A stretch of DNA of 27,728 nucleotides from Gemmiger_A avium (GCA_019114585.1 DXFE01000032.1:1-27728); one strand, 5' to 3'. Shown: positions 14,783 through 22,728, counted from the first letter of the stretch. The notes: generated by a model from the letters alone, not told the origin. Translations and numbers: made by a program.

Positions 14783-16150
14783 ATGGAAAACAACCGGAAC
14801 AACACATTTTTGACCGGCCCGATCCTGGGGCCGCTGGTGCGGTTTGCGCTGCCGCTGATGCTGTCGCTGCTGCTGCAGGCCTTTTACGGCGGGGCAGACC
14901 TGGCGGTGGTGGGCTGGTTTTCGCCCACGGCCAGCGTGTCGGCGGTGGCCACCGGCAGCCAGGTGATGCAGATCATCACGGTGGTGGTGACCGGCCTGAC
15001 CATGGGTGTGACGGTGCGGCTGGGCAAGGCCATCGGCGCGGGTGACCCGGAGGACGCCGGCCGCACGGTATGCGGCCAGATCCGGCTGTTCGCGGGGATG
15101 GCGCTGGGGCTTACGGTGGTGACGCTGCTGGCCGCGCCCGCCGCCGCCCGGCTGATGAACGTGCCCGCCGAAGCCTTTGACGAGACGGTGCGGTATGTGC
15201 GGATCTGTTCGTCCGGTATCGTGTTCATCACAGCCTACAACGGGATCAGCGGCGTGTTCCGGGGCGTGGGCAATTCCCGGTCGCCCTTCCTGTTTGTGTT
15301 CATCGCCTGCCTGGTAAACGTGGGGCTGGACATTTTGTTTGTGGGCGGCTTCGGCATGGCGGCGTCCGGCGCGGCGCTGGCCACCATCCTGGCCCAGGCG
15401 GTGAGCGTGGTGTTCTCGCTGGGGTATCTGCGGCGGCATCCGCTGCCGTTCCCGGTGCGGGCCATGTGGGGGCAGGGCAGCCGGGCCATCCGCGGCATTT
15501 TGCGCATCGGCGCCCCCATCGCCTTGCAGGACTGCCTGACCAACCTGTCCTTTCTGATCATCACCAGCATCGTAAACGGGCTGGGCGTGGTGGCGTCGGC
15601 GGGCGTGGGCGTGGCCGAAAAGTTGTTTGTGTTTTTGTCCATCGTGCCGATGGCCTTTATGTCGGCGCTGTCCACCTTTGTGGCCCAGAACATGGGCGCG
15701 GGCAACAAGCACCGGGCCGACCGGTCGCTGCTGCTGGCCCAGGGCATCTCGCTGTGCTGCGGCCTGGTAATGTTCCTGGCCACCTTCTTTGCGGGCGGGG
15801 CGCTGGCCAGCCTGTTCAGCCAGGACCCTGCTGTGGTGGCTTCCTGCGCGGAGTATCTGCGGGCCTGCTCGCCGGAATATCTGCTGATCTCGCTGACCTT
15901 CTGCTTTTTGGGCTACTTCAACGGCCGGGAACACACCACCTTTGTCATGGCCCAGGGGCTGCTGTCCTCCTTCCTGGTGCGCATCCCGCTGTCCTACGCG
16001 CTGAGCCGCCTGCCCGGCGCGGGGGTGTTCCAGATCGGTCTGGCGGTGCCGGTGTCGGCGCTGCTGAGCCTGGCGCTCTGCCTGGGGTACTTTTTCCTGC
16101 TGCGCCGCCGGGACCGTCTCGGCCCGGAAGGCTGGTACAAAAAGGGCTGA
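14783..16150 (+). CDS. MATE family multidrug/cation antiporter
   Basis: A 455-residue protein with about 12 hydrophobic segments. MATE hallmarks include the N-terminal PILGPLVRFALPLMLSLLLQ and GGADLAVVGWFS, the repeat-unit GISGVFRGVGNSRSPF, and in the second half STFVAQNMGAGNKHRAD. It exports organic cations, drugs or flavin-like compounds with Na+ or H+ antiport. The start at 14783 is chosen from MENNRNN and the GGAGGGGG upstream (spacing about 12); the upstream extension would run through the terminator hairpin. Expression probably depends on readthrough of the leader terminator. Confidence 0.92.
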   Translation: MENNRNNTFLTGPILGPLVRFALPLMLSLLLQAFYGGADLAVVGWFSPTASVSAVATGSQVMQIITVVVTGLTMGVTVRLGKAIGAGDPEDAGRTVCGQIRLFAGMALGLTVVTLLAAPAAARLMNVPAEAFDETVRYVRICSSGIVFITAYNGISGVFRGVGNSRSPFLFVFIACLVNVGLDILFVGGFGMAASGAALATILAQAVSVVFSLGYLRRHPLPFPVRAMWGQGSRAIRGILRIGAPIALQDCLTNLSFLIITSIVNGLGVVASAGVGVAEKLFVFLSIVPMAFMSALSTFVAQNMGAGNKHRADRSLLLAQGISLCCGLVMFLATFFAGGALASLFSQDPAVVASCAEYLRACSPEYLLISLTFCFLGYFNGREHTTFVMAQGLLSSFLVRIPLSYALSRLPGAGVFQIGLAVPVSALLSLALCLGYFFLLRRRDRLGPEGWYKKG

Positions 16151-16172
16151 GGCCTGCTTTTACAGACAAAAC

Positions 16173-16219
16173 AAAACCCGCCCGGGGATTCCGATTTTAC
16201 GGATACCCGGGCGGGTTTT
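16173..16219. terminator. Terminator after the MATE gene
   Basis: AAAACCCGCCCGGG (16173-16186) pairs perfectly with CCCGGGCGGGTTTT (16206-16219); the 19-base loop itself holds a small TCCG...CGGA stem. Both strands show a T-run. Confidence 0.85.
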
Positions 16220-16475
16220 CCACATGGTTTGGCCGGAATGTTGAAAACTCAAAGGAGATTTCGTACACACAGTATTTGTCCGTAAAAGTGTGTGTGTTTG
16301 TAGGTGTCTGCGCCTTTTGGCGCTCAGGTTCCACTCATTCCGTGTCCGCCAAACAAAACGGGCCGCACGAAATTGTGCGGCCTGGAAAGGGGCCCCCGCG
16401 AAAGGTCGCGCAGCGAGATTTCGTGGGGAAGCGAGGAGCAGCAGCGTGAGCGCGCGATGAGTTTTCTTGTGAAAC
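16220..16475. other. Gene-free interval with hairpins
   Basis: No credible gene is seen. It contains GGCCGCAC-GAAATT-GTGCGGCC (16361-16382), which on the minus strand is followed by CGTTTTGTTT and could be a second terminator behind the tRNA unit, and a CGCGA-TCGCG stem near 16397-16410. The stretch 16400-16475 is repetitive-looking (GCGAG, GCAGCAG, GCGCGCG), but I cannot assign it. Confidence 0.5.
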
Positions 16476-16514
16476 AAAAAAACTCGTCGCAAGCGATACA
16501 ACGCTTGCGACGAG
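16476..16514 (-). terminator. Terminator of the tRNA-Ser pair
   Basis: A perfect 13-bp stem (16483-16495 with 16502-16514), followed on the minus strand by seven T residues, directly after the CCA end of tRNA-Ser(GCT). Confidence 0.93.
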
Positions 16515-16515
16515 C

Positions 16516-16606
16516 TGGCGGAGAAGGAGGGATTTGAACCCTCGCGCCGGTTTCCCGACCTACGCCCTTAGCAGGGGCGCCTCTTCGACCTCTTGAGTAC
16601 TTCTCC
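16516..16606 (-). tRNA. tRNA-Ser, anticodon GCT
   Basis: 91 bases with encoded CCA. Acceptor GGAGAAG/CTTCTCC closes at 16600-16606 and 16520-16526. The anticodon loop is CTGCTAA, closed by a GCCC/GGGC stem. The T-arm GAGGGTTCAAATCCCTC is intact, and there is a long variable arm as expected of class II serine tRNAs. It reads AGC/AGU codons. Confidence 0.96.
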
Positions 16607-16639
16607 AGAGCAAAGTGATTGGTAATATTCTATTGAAAA

Positions 16640-16726
16640 TGGCGGAGAGGGTGGGATTCGAACCCACGGCCCTTGCGGGTCACCGGTTTTCAAGACCGGC
16701 TCCTTAAACCACTCGGACACCTCTCC
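16640..16726 (-). tRNA. tRNA-Ser, anticodon TGA
   Basis: 87 bases with encoded CCA. Acceptor GGAGAGG/CCTCTCC, anticodon loop CTTGAAA closed by CCGGT/ACCGG, class II variable arm, T-arm GTGGGTTCGAATCCCAC. It reads UCA-type codons. It is the first of two serine tRNAs in one transcript. Confidence 0.96.
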
Positions 16727-16766
16727 CCAGTGGACACCCCATCCGCCAGGTCGGAGTGCGTTATAT

Positions 16767-16795
16767 ATAATACCATGCAAATCCGGCTTTGTCAA
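16767..16795 (-). promoter_or_regulatory. Promoter of the tRNA-Ser pair
   Basis: On the minus strand TTGACA (16790-16795), a 17-base spacer and TATTAT (16767-16772); the first tRNA begins about 40 bases downstream. Confidence 0.9.
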
Positions 16796-16847
16796 GCGGT
16801 TTTGCCAATTTTACCGGCTTTTGCTCTGTGAAACCGGTGCGGACGGG

Positions 16848-16883
16848 TTTTCCACACCTTTCCCGGGCTTTCCTTGTGGAAAA
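16848..16883. other. Inverted pair of DnaA-box-like 9-mers
   Basis: TTTTCCACA (16848-16856) and TGTGGAAAA (16875-16883) face each other 18 bases apart. Each differs by one base from TTATCCACA. It may be a DnaA-binding or titration site, or simply a hairpin. No replication genes are nearby. Confidence 0.3.
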
Positions 16884-16919
16884 GTTGAAAAAATTGTTGA
16901 AAGTATACCCCCTGTAAAC

Positions 16920-16954
16920 AAAAACCGGCAGGCCGGTGGGCACCGGTCTGCCGG
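16920..16954 (-). terminator. Terminator of the DEAD-box helicase gene
   Basis: CCGGCAG/CTGCCGG and CCGGTG/CACCGG stack into a long stem (16925-16938 with 16941-16954), with one internal mismatch. It is followed on the minus strand by TTTTT (16920-16924). Confidence 0.9.
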
Positions 16955-16967
16955 AACAGGGATCGGG

Positions 16968-18668
16968 TTATTCCTCGTCGCCGCCTGTGATGGGGGCCGA
17001 GGCGCCGCCGCGGCTGGCCAGATACTCCTCAAAGCTCTGGAACTTCTGCTGGGGCGGCTTGCGGCTGATCAGCAGCAGGCCGGGGTCTTCCTCCTTGGAA
17101 GCGGCTTTGGCCTTGCTGCGGACCACCGGCTGCGGGGCCGGTTTGGCGGCGGGCTTTTCGCTGCGGGCAGGCTGGGCGGCCTTGGGTGCGGGCTGGGCCG
17201 CTTTGGCCGGGCGCTCGGCGCGGGCCGGGCGGGCCGCCTTGGCAGGCTGCTGCGGGGCCGGCTGGGCCTTGGCGGGCTGCTTGCTGCGGGCGGGCTGCTG
17301 GGCCTTGGGTGCGGGCTGGGCTGCTTTGGCCGGCTGGGCCGGGGCCTCGGCGCTCTGGGCGCGGGCGGCTTGCTCGCCCTCGGCGGCGGCGCGGCTCTGG
17401 GCCCGGCGGCGACGGCGGCGGCGCTTGGCACTGGCGCTCAGCGGCTGGTTTTCATTGGATTCCCTCTGGTTTTCCGGCATGGGGGATCGGACTCCTTTCT
17501 TCGTTTCTTCCTGTTTGCGGGGAGCGGGCTGGGCAAGGGGTGCGTCCAGCTCTTCCGGGCTTGTGAGCACCGGGATGGCCCGGCGATTGAGTTTTTCGAT
17601 ACCGGCCAGGTATTCTTCCTGCTCGCTGGAGCAGAAGCTGATGGCCACGCCCACCTGGCCCGCCCGGCCGGTGCGGCCGATGCGGTGCACATAGGTTTCG
17701 GGCACTTCGGGCAGGTCGTAGTTGAACACGTGGCTCAGCTCGTTGATATCGATACCCCGGGCGGCGATATCGGTGGCCACCAGCACCCGGGTACTGCCTT
17801 TCTTGAATCCGTCCAGGGCGGCCACCCGGGCGTTCTGGCTCTTGTTGCCGTGGATGGCGGCGGCGGTGACCCCGTTCTTGTTCAGGATGCGGGCGATCTT
17901 GTCCGCCCCGTGCTTGGTGCGGCTGAACACCAGCGCGCTGGTCACCTCCGGCCGCTGTACCAGCCGGGTGAGCAGGGCGGGCTTGTCCGCCTTTTCCACA
18001 TGGAACAGGTACTGATCGATCCGGTCCACCGTGCTGGACACCGGGTCCACCTTGACCGACGCGGGCTTGTGCAGGATGCTGCCGGCCAGCTGCTCGATCT
18101 CGGCAGGCATGGTGGCGCTGAACAGCAGGGTCTGCCGTTTGGCGGGCAGGTGGCGGATGACCTTTTTCACGTCATGGATAAAGCCCATGTCCAGCATCCG
18201 GTCGGCCTCGTCCAGCACAAAGACCTCCAACGCGCTCAGGTCCACGTGGCCCTGGCCGATCAGGTCGTTCAGGCGGCCCGGGCAGGCGGTGAGTACCTCC
18301 ACACCCCGCTGCAGCGCGGCCACCTGGGGCGCCTGGCCCACGCCGCCGAAGATCACCGTGTGCCGCACCGGCAGGTAGGCCCCATAGGCGGCGAAGCTTT
18401 CGTCGATCTGGAGGGCCAGCTCCCGGGTGGGGGTGAGGATCAGCGCCCGGATCTTGTTGCTTTTCACCGGGCTCTGGGCCAGCCGCTGCAGAATCGGCAG
18501 GGCAAAGGCCGCGGTCTTGCCGGTGCCGGTCTGGGCGCAGCCCAGCAGGTCCCGCCCCTCCAGCACCGGGGGAATGGCCTTTTGCTGGATGGGGGAGGGG
18601 GTCTCGTAGCCCGCCTCCCGCACGGCCTGCAGCAGCGGTTCGATCAGATTCAGTTGTTCAAATGTCAT
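16968..18668 (-). CDS. DEAD-box ATP-dependent RNA helicase with Ala/Lys/Pro-rich tail
   Basis: A 566-residue RhlE/DeaD-type helicase for RNA remodelling. In order: Q motif (YETPSPIQQKAIP, 21-33), motif I AQTGTGKT (45-52), PTRELALQI, DEAD at 153-156, FSATMP, VLVATDIAARGIDI and HRIGRTGRAG. Motif Ib, normally TPGR, reads CPGR with Cys at 129. The core ends near residue 375. The rest is a basic low-complexity tail: KRRRRRRR, then imperfect units of about 20 residues rich in PAKAAQPAPKAAQPARS-like text, probably disordered and RNA-binding. It follows the DUF1015 gene by 39 bases and has an AGGAG site. Confidence 0.93.
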   Translation of the reverse strand: MTFEQLNLIEPLLQAVREAGYETPSPIQQKAIPPVLEGRDLLGCAQTGTGKTAAFALPILQRLAQSPVKSNKIRALILTPTRELALQIDESFAAYGAYLPVRHTVIFGGVGQAPQVAALQRGVEVLTACPGRLNDLIGQGHVDLSALEVFVLDEADRMLDMGFIHDVKKVIRHLPAKRQTLLFSATMPAEIEQLAGSILHKPASVKVDPVSSTVDRIDQYLFHVEKADKPALLTRLVQRPEVTSALVFSRTKHGADKIARILNKNGVTAAAIHGNKSQNARVAALDGFKKGSTRVLVATDIAARGIDINELSHVFNYDLPEVPETYVHRIGRTGRAGQVGVAISFCSSEQEEYLAGIEKLNRRAIPVLTSPEELDAPLAQPAPRKQEETKKGVRSPMPENQRESNENQPLSASAKRRRRRRRAQSRAAAEGEQAARAQSAEAPAQPAKAAQPAPKAQQPARSKQPAKAQPAPQQPAKAARPARAERPAKAAQPAPKAAQPARSEKPAAKPAPQPVVRSKAKAASKEEDPGLLLISRKPPQQKFQSFEEYLASRGGASAPITGGDEE

Positions 18669-18707
18669 GCTTACTCCTGTTCACACCTTGTCGTTCCCCG
18701 GAATGCC

Positions 18708-19991
18708 TCAGGGCAGAATACGGCGGCATTCCAGATAATAGCGTTTGTCCCGGGCGTGGCCCATGCTGAAGGTTTTGCGGGGCAGCACCCCGCCCAGCAC
18801 CACGCCCCGGAAGATATCCTCCTTGGCAAAGGGGGGCAGCAGCACCCCCGCCGCCGTGCCGTCCGCACACAGGGCGGCCACCGCGTCCTCCCCGTGGATG
18901 AAGTCCACCGAGGCGGCGGGGTGGGCGGGCAGCCAGTCGGCCAGGAAGGCCTCCAGCGTGCCCACGGCCAGCGGGTGCACCGCTTCGCTGGCGGCCAGCG
19001 TTTCGCCGCCGGTCAGCCGGAACCGCTGCGCGCCGGGGGCAGCCGGGTCGGCCAGCGCGTTCTTTTCTTTCAGCCAGGCGGCAAAATCCGCCGCGAAAAC
19101 CGCCGGGTCCGCCCCGAACACCACCCGGTGGATGGGCTCGATGCCGATGGCCGGGCTGTGGATGTTGCATACCTCCGCCAGGCACCAGCGGGCGGGATGG
19201 GTTTTCTGTTCCTCAGGGGAGAGGGTGGGTTTGAGCTGCTCCCACCAGGCTTTGGCGGTGGCCAGGCTGTGGTTGCCGTCCCCCACCGCCAGGGTCAGGG
19301 GCGGCTGGCCCGCCGCGGCCGGGTACCGGGCGTCAAAATTTTCCTGCGCGCCCAGCGCCGCCAGGGCCTGGGTGATGGCCGCCACCCGGGCCGGGTCCTC
19401 CACCGCCCAGCCCCGGATGGAACCGCCGCCCAGCATCAGCTGGCCCTCGTAGAGCGGGGCCTGCCCGGCGGCGGCGCGGCCCAGCGGGCCCAGCACCGTA
19501 TCGGCCGGGTCATCAATGAGCATCATCACATGGGGGGATTCCAGCGCGGCCCCCTGCCGCACCCGCAGCCGGGGCGGAATCCGGGACACCACCGTGCCCT
19601 CGGTGGGGCGCACGGCGGGGCGGGTGCCGGGGGCGTAGCTGTACTGCTCCAGGTCCACCGCGCCCACCAGCCCCGCCCGGAGATTCCCGGCGGAATCGAC
19701 GCGCTCCAGATACACATACCCGTTCACCGCCCGGGTGAGCACCTGCTGTTCATACCGCTCCATGGCGGCGTGGATGGCCGCGATCCGCCCTTCCACATCC
19801 GGCTGCTCCAGATATACCTCCGGCAGCACCAGGTCCAGGGCGGTGGGGCCCTCCCCGGCGGCGGCGCGGGCATCGGCCCAGTAGTCCGGCTGGCTGGTGA
19901 ACTGGTCGCAGGCCAGGCAGGCCCAGCGGGCCAGCGGCACCGACGGGTCCGGCAGCAGGATGCGGGCGGGCACAAAGCAGGGCTCTGACAT
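18708..19991 (-). CDS. DUF1015 family protein
   Basis: A 427-residue cytosolic protein starting MSEPCFVPARILLPDPS. It matches the DUF1015 family, with the block VGDGNHSLATAKAWWE corresponding to the DGHHRYETA-like motif of relatives. Late motifs include IEPIHRVVFG and a C-terminal KRYYLECRRIL. Family function is not established to my knowledge. The start at 19991 is preceded by GGAAAGGA; the open frame extends upstream into the repeat region without a binding site. It is transcribed ahead of the DEAD-box gene. A close TATAAA-like -10 is seen near 20046-20051 on the minus strand, but with no good -35. Confidence 0.82.
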   Translation of the reverse strand: MSEPCFVPARILLPDPSVPLARWACLACDQFTSQPDYWADARAAAGEGPTALDLVLPEVYLEQPDVEGRIAAIHAAMERYEQQVLTRAVNGYVYLERVDSAGNLRAGLVGAVDLEQYSYAPGTRPAVRPTEGTVVSRIPPRLRVRQGAALESPHVMMLIDDPADTVLGPLGRAAAGQAPLYEGQLMLGGGSIRGWAVEDPARVAAITQALAALGAQENFDARYPAAAGQPPLTLAVGDGNHSLATAKAWWEQLKPTLSPEEQKTHPARWCLAEVCNIHSPAIGIEPIHRVVFGADPAVFAADFAAWLKEKNALADPAAPGAQRFRLTGGETLAASEAVHPLAVGTLEAFLADWLPAHPAASVDFIHGEDAVAALCADGTAAGVLLPPFAKEDIFRGVVLGGVLPRKTFSMGHARDKRYYLECRRILP

Positions 19992-20089
19992 GGGCGATCG
20001 TCCTTTCCGGGCGGCGGAGGCCGCCTGTTTTGTAATTTCTTTTGAATTTATACCTGCTGTTGAAACGCGGGAGTTGGAAACAGCAAAAG

Positions 20090-20119
20090 GCGGGGCGGCC
20101 CACCGGCACGCCCGCGCCC
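20090..20119 (+). repeat. 30-bp direct repeat, left unit
   Basis: 28 of 30 bases identical to 20285-20314, with substitutions at two positions. The two units bracket structured repeat copy B at its outer edges. Confidence 0.85.
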
Positions 20120-20137
20120 GCAATTTGCGAAAACAGA

Positions 20138-20281
20138 TTCTCTCTTTTCTTACCGAAAGGAGAGAGGGTGTGGGAGAGGACCATCAGGGGCCTCTCCCAC
20201 TTGCCATATTCTCGTTTTTTCTGCGCGCAGAGCAGAAAAAACGGCGCAGCAGGCTGCCGAAAACGCCTTTTCGGCAGCCTG
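20138..20281. repeat. Structured intergenic repeat, copy B
   Basis: Aligns without gaps to 11536-11679. Hairpins are conserved: the pyrimidine/purine stem at the left, GTGGGAGAGG with CCTCTCCCAC around ACCATCAGGG, a 12-bp stem CGTTTTTTCTGC/GCAGAAAAAACG, and a perfect 14-bp stem at 20250-20281 with CGCC loop. Two base pairs of the last stem differ from copy A on both sides (A-T to G-C and T-A to C-G), preserving pairing. It lies between the glycosidase-like gene and the DUF1015 gene. Confidence 0.8.
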
Positions 20282-20284
20282 GGT

Positions 20285-20314
20285 GCGGGGCGGCCCATCG
20301 GCGCGCCCGCGCCC
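20285..20314 (+). repeat. 30-bp direct repeat, right unit
   Basis: Partner of 20090-20119. It also contributes a GC-rich stem (20281-20289 with 20306-20314), which is the equivalent of the last hairpin in copy A. Confidence 0.85.
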
Positions 20315-20331
20315 TGTTTCGGGCAGCGGTA

Positions 20332-21453
20332 TTACCGCTCAAAGCTTCCGTTCACGCCGGTGTGCAGCACCAGATGGTCGGCGCCGGAGGCGGCGGTGAG
20401 GGCGGCGGTGCGCTGGGTGCCGTCATCCTCGGGGGAGAGGGCATCCATATCCAGCACCAGATTGCGCGCACCCAGCCCGGCCAGGCTGCCGATGGTGTCG
20501 CTGGCTTTCAGCGCGGCCTGGTCGGCGGGGTACTCAAACCAGAGCACCGAACCGTCGGCGTCGGCCTGCTGCTGCCAGGCGGTGATGACCGCGGCCAGCT
20601 GGGCGGTCTTGTCGATCTCGGTGGCAAGGCCCGCGTCGTAGCCCGCGGCGTTCAGGCTGTAGCCGCTGGGGAACTGCACCCCGCTGAGCAGGAACTGGTC
20701 ATAGCCCAGGGCCTTGATCTCGGCGATCAGGTCGGCGATATACTGCTGGGCCGCCGTGTCGGTGGGATCCAGCCAGGGCACACCGCCCGCGTCGGCGGCG
20801 GCATTGAGCCAGATCACATCCTGGCTGCCGTAATGCACCGACAGGTTCCGGTCGGTATAGGGGGTCTTGGGGTCCTCAAAGGCGCTGAGGGCCGCCACCG
20901 GGACGATGCCCGCTTCCTTGAATACCCGGGCCGCCATGGCGGCGTCCACCAGCATCCCGGCCTTGGACTGGGCGGCCAGCGCCACCTGGGAATCGTAGTA
21001 CACGTAGCCCTGCGCGTCTTTGAGGGTGATCACCGCGTAGCTTACCCCCTGGGACGCCAGGTCGGCGGCGGTAGCGGCGGCCTGATCCTCACTGGTGAGG
21101 GCGCTCAGGGACACATAGGTCCAGCTGCCCTCCACGATGGAGGTGGTATCGGCGGGGGTGGCTTCGGGCTCTTCCGGTTCCGGGGTGTCCTCGGAGGTGC
21201 TGCCGGAAGCGGCGGGATCCGAGCCCGCCTGCGGGGCGGAGCTGTCCGACGTGGCGGGGCGGTTTTTCAGGCTGTACCACAGCCCGGAACCGAAATCCAC
21301 CACCGGGCCGGCCACCAGCCAGCCTACCAGGAACAGGGCCGCCAGGCCCAGCGCCCATTTCAGGATGCGGCGGCGCAGCAGGTTCTTGCGGGTGTAGCTG
21401 CGCTGGCGGTAATGCTTGACCTTGCCCAGACTGTTGCGTTTGCGTTTTGGCAT
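20332..21453 (-). CDS. Membrane-anchored glycoside-hydrolase-like protein (DUF4015 type)
   Basis: A 373-residue protein. A strongly basic N-terminus (about 30 residues) precedes one transmembrane helix (about 33-52), giving an N-in topology. A Ser/Pro/Glu linker (about 65-105) leads to an extracellular TIM-barrel-like domain with features of the DUF4015/GHL group: WTYVSLSALTS, SYAVITLKDAQGYVYYDS, IVPVAALSAFEDP, VPWLDPTDTAAQQYIADLI and GYDQFLLSGVQFP. Related domains are putative polysaccharide hydrolases. It starts 16 bases after the rnfA-like stop with an AGGAGG site, so it is co-transcribed with the Rnf-like genes. Enzymatic activity is inferred only. Confidence 0.75.
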   Translation of the reverse strand: MPKRKRNSLGKVKHYRQRSYTRKNLLRRRILKWALGLAALFLVGWLVAGPVVDFGSGLWYSLKNRPATSDSSAPQAGSDPAASGSTSEDTPEPEEPEATPADTTSIVEGSWTYVSLSALTSEDQAAATAADLASQGVSYAVITLKDAQGYVYYDSQVALAAQSKAGMLVDAAMAARVFKEAGIVPVAALSAFEDPKTPYTDRNLSVHYGSQDVIWLNAAADAGGVPWLDPTDTAAQQYIADLIAEIKALGYDQFLLSGVQFPSGYSLNAAGYDAGLATEIDKTAQLAAVITAWQQQADADGSVLWFEYPADQAALKASDTIGSLAGLGARNLVLDMDALSPEDDGTQRTAALTAASGADHLVLHTGVNGSFER

Positions 21454-21469
21454 GGGAGCCTCCTTGGGA

Positions 21470-22078
21470 TCAGATCGACACCATGTGCCCGGTGAAGCCG
21501 TAGATGGCCAGCGCCAGGATGCCGATGTAGATCAGGGTAATGGGCAGACCGCGGAAGGGCGCAGGCACCGATTCGCTCTGCAGTTTGCGCTGGCCCTCGG
21601 CCACGATGGCCACGGCCAGCATGTAGCCCACGGCGCTGCCCACAGCAAAGCCCAGGGTCTGGGGCAGGGTAAAGCTCTGGGTATCGGCGATGAGCAGCGG
21701 CCCCAGCACGGCGGTGTTGAAGGTGGCCAGCGGCAGCACGGCGATCAGCTCTTTGGCATGGGGGGCGTGCAGCCACTGGATCAGGTACATCACCAGCAAA
21801 TAGGCCAGGGCGGCGCAGAGGATGAACAGCAAAGGCCGCACGGCGCGGCGGTATTCCCAGTCGGTCATTGCCTGGCTGCACAGCCAGGCAAGGGGCGAAC
21901 TGATCAGCAGGATCACGCCCAGCAGCAGCCCGAAGGTGCGGTTGCTGACGGCACTGTCGCCCACCAGGCGCACCAGGCGGGAGACGCCCAGCGCACGGCT
22001 GAACACGGCGTTCTGGGCAAACACGGCGGTAACAGCCAGCAGGAAAAAGCTGGCCAGAGCGTTGAGAACAGCGGTCAT
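21470..22078 (-). CDS. rnfA: RnfA-like membrane subunit lacking the metal-binding cysteines
   Basis: A 202-residue, six-helix protein. Homology to RnfA/NqrE is clear from NAVFSRALGVS (canonical NFVLSRFLGIC), LPLATFNTAVLG (canonical LPLITTNCAVLG) and the C-terminal FRGLPITLIYIGILALAIYG. In functional RnfA the two Cys at these sites hold, with two Cys of RnfE, an intramembrane Fe or 2Fe-2S centre. Here the positions are Ser33 and Thr122. Cys67 and Cys88 lie elsewhere. The gene overlaps the rnfE stop by ATGA, so the frame is maintained and coupled. The fold is retained but electron transfer by the usual route seems impossible. Confidence 0.85.
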   Translation of the reverse strand: MTAVLNALASFFLLAVTAVFAQNAVFSRALGVSRLVRLVGDSAVSNRTFGLLLGVILLISSPLAWLCSQAMTDWEYRRAVRPLLFILCAALAYLLVMYLIQWLHAPHAKELIAVLPLATFNTAVLGPLLIADTQSFTLPQTLGFAVGSAVGYMLAVAIVAEGQRKLQSESVPAPFRGLPITLIYIGILALAIYGFTGHMVSI

Positions 22079-22728
22079 ACGGTGCGATTCGCCTCCCTGT
22101 GCACGTAGTTTTTATAGGCGCGCACCGCCCCGCGCCAGATTGCGCAGAGCACGCCCACCAGGATGAAGCCGCCCGCGGGCAGGCTGGCTACCGGCAGCAG
22201 GTGCACATTGGACACCGGGCGCCCGAACAGGGTGCCGGCGGCCAGCAGCTCCCGCAAGCAGCCCATGAGCATCAGGATCAGGATATAGCCGCCGGTGATA
22301 TACAGGCCTTTCTGCAGCGCCACCAGCACCGGCTCCTTGCGGGGACGCTCATACCGTTTGATGATCAGCGGCTCCACACACAGCAGCGGCAGGTACATGC
22401 CCACGGCCAGGGTCTGTTCCACCTCGAACCAGCCCCGCATCAGCATATACACCCCGGCATACAGCACGGCGGCGATGGTGCAGTAGACGATGGCGCGGAA
22501 CCGGTAGGGAACCGGCCGGGCGGCCAGGGCGGCCAGCATGCGGGTGGGGGTGAGCAGCAGCAGCACCGCCACGCTCAGGATCAGGGCGCTGCGGCCGGTG
22601 GTGGCGGCTACCACCAGCGGCGCCAGGCCCATGCCCTGCATGATGACCGGGTTGTTGAGCAGGATACGGTCCCGCCGGGCGATGGTCTCCATATTTTCGG
22701 AGAGGAACTTGGCTTTTTTAAGCTTCAT
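22075..22728 (-). CDS. rnfE: RnfE-like membrane subunit lacking the metal-binding cysteines
   Basis: A 217-residue, six-helix protein of the RnfE/NqrD family: NNPVIMQGMGLAPLVVA (canonical NP....GLCP), YLPLLCVEPLIIKRYE (canonical IPLIVVNCIILGRAE), CLRELLAAGTLFG and LPAGGFILVGVL. The first canonical Cys is Ala36 and the second is Pro120; a Cys sits three residues earlier at 117 but not at the ligand position. The start at 22728 is chosen from MKLKKAKFL and the GGGGG site; it overlaps the end of rnfD by 11 bases. Confidence 0.85.
   Translation of the reverse strand: MKLKKAKFLSENMETIARRDRILLNNPVIMQGMGLAPLVVAATTGRSALILSVAVLLLLTPTRMLAALAARPVPYRFRAIVYCTIAAVLYAGVYMLMRGWFEVEQTLAVGMYLPLLCVEPLIIKRYERPRKEPVLVALQKGLYITGGYILILMLMGCLRELLAAGTLFGRPVSNVHLLPVASLPAGGFILVGVLCAIWRGAVRAYKNYVHREANRTV

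Noticed and set aside
16220..16475. Short plus-strand frame (327 codons in total from 15466, overlapping the MATE gene)
   Set aside because: It is mostly the MATE gene in another frame and then runs through the terminator. It has no start signal or recognisable domain.
16848..16910. Possible chromosomal replication origin at the DnaA-box-like pair
   Set aside because: Only two imperfect boxes, and no dnaA, dnaN, gyrB or parAB nearby. At most a DnaA-binding site.
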